DNA from: Verrucomicrobiota bacterium
Lineage (GTDB): Bacteria > Verrucomicrobiota > Verrucomicrobiia > Methylacidiphilales > Verrucolacustridaceae
DNA: 5,640 bases
NCBI GenBank assembly: GCA_010024525.1
Contig: RGGS01000102.1
Coordinates: 1 to 5,640 of the forward strand
Direction of reading: 5' to 3'
The position numbers and the translations under genes are program-made. The notes under the pieces are model-generated. The model ran no database searches and was not told the DNA's origin. It was given only the letters and a program-made list of their open reading frames with translations. Below are positions 5,410 to 5,640 of the stretch, piece by piece (within the stretch, counting starts at the first letter, position 1; the number at the start of each line of letters is the position of its first letter).

Positions 5410-5416
5410 TCGATCC
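5400..5416. promoter_or_regulatory. Perfect inverted repeat over the -35 of the PUR-like gene promoter
   Basis: GGATCG (5400-5405) and CGATCC (5411-5416) form a perfect 6-bp inverted repeat around TCAAT. It spans the candidate -35. It lies 22 nt past the TrpG/PabA stop codon but has no T run on the minus strand, so an operator is as likely as a hairpin at the end of the upstream gene. Confidence 0.35.
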
Positions 5417-5437
5417 AAAGCGGTTCGCCAACCTCGC

Positions 5438-5640
5438 TTAAATTTTTAGAAAATTCGCCAACAGATCCTTACCCTCTTTGCTCAAGATCGATTCGGGATG
5501 AAACTGCACCCCGTGCACCGGATATTCCCGATGGCGCAATCCCATAATCTCTCCCTCCGCCGTGTCCGCGGATACTTCCAGGCAATCCGGCACCGAACTT
5601 TTTTCCACAATCAAGGAATGGTAGCGGGTCGCCTCAAACG
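5438..5640 (-). CDS. trpG: Class I glutamine amidotransferase, TrpG/PabA (C-terminal 66 residues; 5' end beyond window)
   Basis: The last 66 codons and a TAA stop (5440-5438) are present; the start lies beyond the right edge. RYHSLIVE (residues 5-12 of the fragment) and VHGVQFHPESIL (41-52) are hallmarks of the glutaminase subunit of anthranilate synthase or aminodeoxychorismate synthase. His47 and Glu49 are the His and Glu of the Cys-His-Glu triad; the Cys is outside the window. The C-terminus GKDLLANFL is typical and complete. The enzyme releases ammonia from glutamine for the chorismate-using partner (TrpE or PabB), in the cytoplasm. TrpG and PabA cannot be told apart here, and many bacteria use one protein for both. 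No tryptophan or folate gene is visible on this side. Confidence 0.9.
   Translation of the reverse strand, partial: FEATRYHSLIVEKSSVPDCLEVSADTAEGEIMGLRHREYPVHGVQFHPESILSKEGKDLLANFLKI

Overview
The window looks like a piece of a bacterial chromosome of moderate to high GC, most likely from Verrucomicrobiota or a close PVC relative. That assignment is inference. It rests on a small PUR-alpha-like nucleic-acid-binding protein, an ECF sigma factor followed by a one-helix membrane protein with an 'LLxLKRxExPxxEYF' type N-terminus, weak use of Shine-Dalgarno sites, and short intergenic (ATCTTA)n-like arrays. No sequence search was possible.

Layout, left to right. At 1-609 (minus, running off the left edge) is a CbiX/SirB-type sirohydrochlorin chelatase. 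At 678-2936 (minus) is a tight three-gene module, transcribed in the order ECF sigma factor (2936-2322), single-pass membrane protein and probable anti-sigma factor (2301-1837), then an HtrA/DegS-like membrane protein with a PDZ domain (1859-678). The last two overlap by 23 bp. At 3034-4053 (minus) is a long-chain polyprenyl diphosphate synthase. A 106-bp divergent region separates it from a plus-strand lipoprotein/TPR/HEAT-repeat gene at 4160-5078, which is split between two reading frames. At 5125-5352 (minus) is the PUR-like gene. At 5438-5640 (minus, running off the right edge) is the C-terminal end of a TrpG/PabA glutamine amidotransferase.

How the genes fit together. The sigma/membrane protein/HtrA-PDZ order resembles the sigma-E/RseA/DegS envelope-stress system of Escherichia coli. 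The HtrA-like protein, however, has lost all three catalytic triad residues (Ala, Gly and Ile in place of His, Asp and Ser) while keeping its fold motifs, its N-terminal anchor and its PDZ domain. The module therefore looks like signalling through a pseudoprotease sensor or scaffold. The probable anti-sigma factor ends its predicted extracytoplasmic segment in Leu-Ala-Phe, a possible ligand for that PDZ domain. This is the most interesting part of the window. The other genes are housekeeping: siroheme or cobalamin metal insertion, quinone side-chain synthesis, and anthranilate or p-aminobenzoate synthesis.

I saw no tRNA, rRNA, CRISPR array, insertion sequence or phage gene. No stretch longer than 300 bases lacks a gene.
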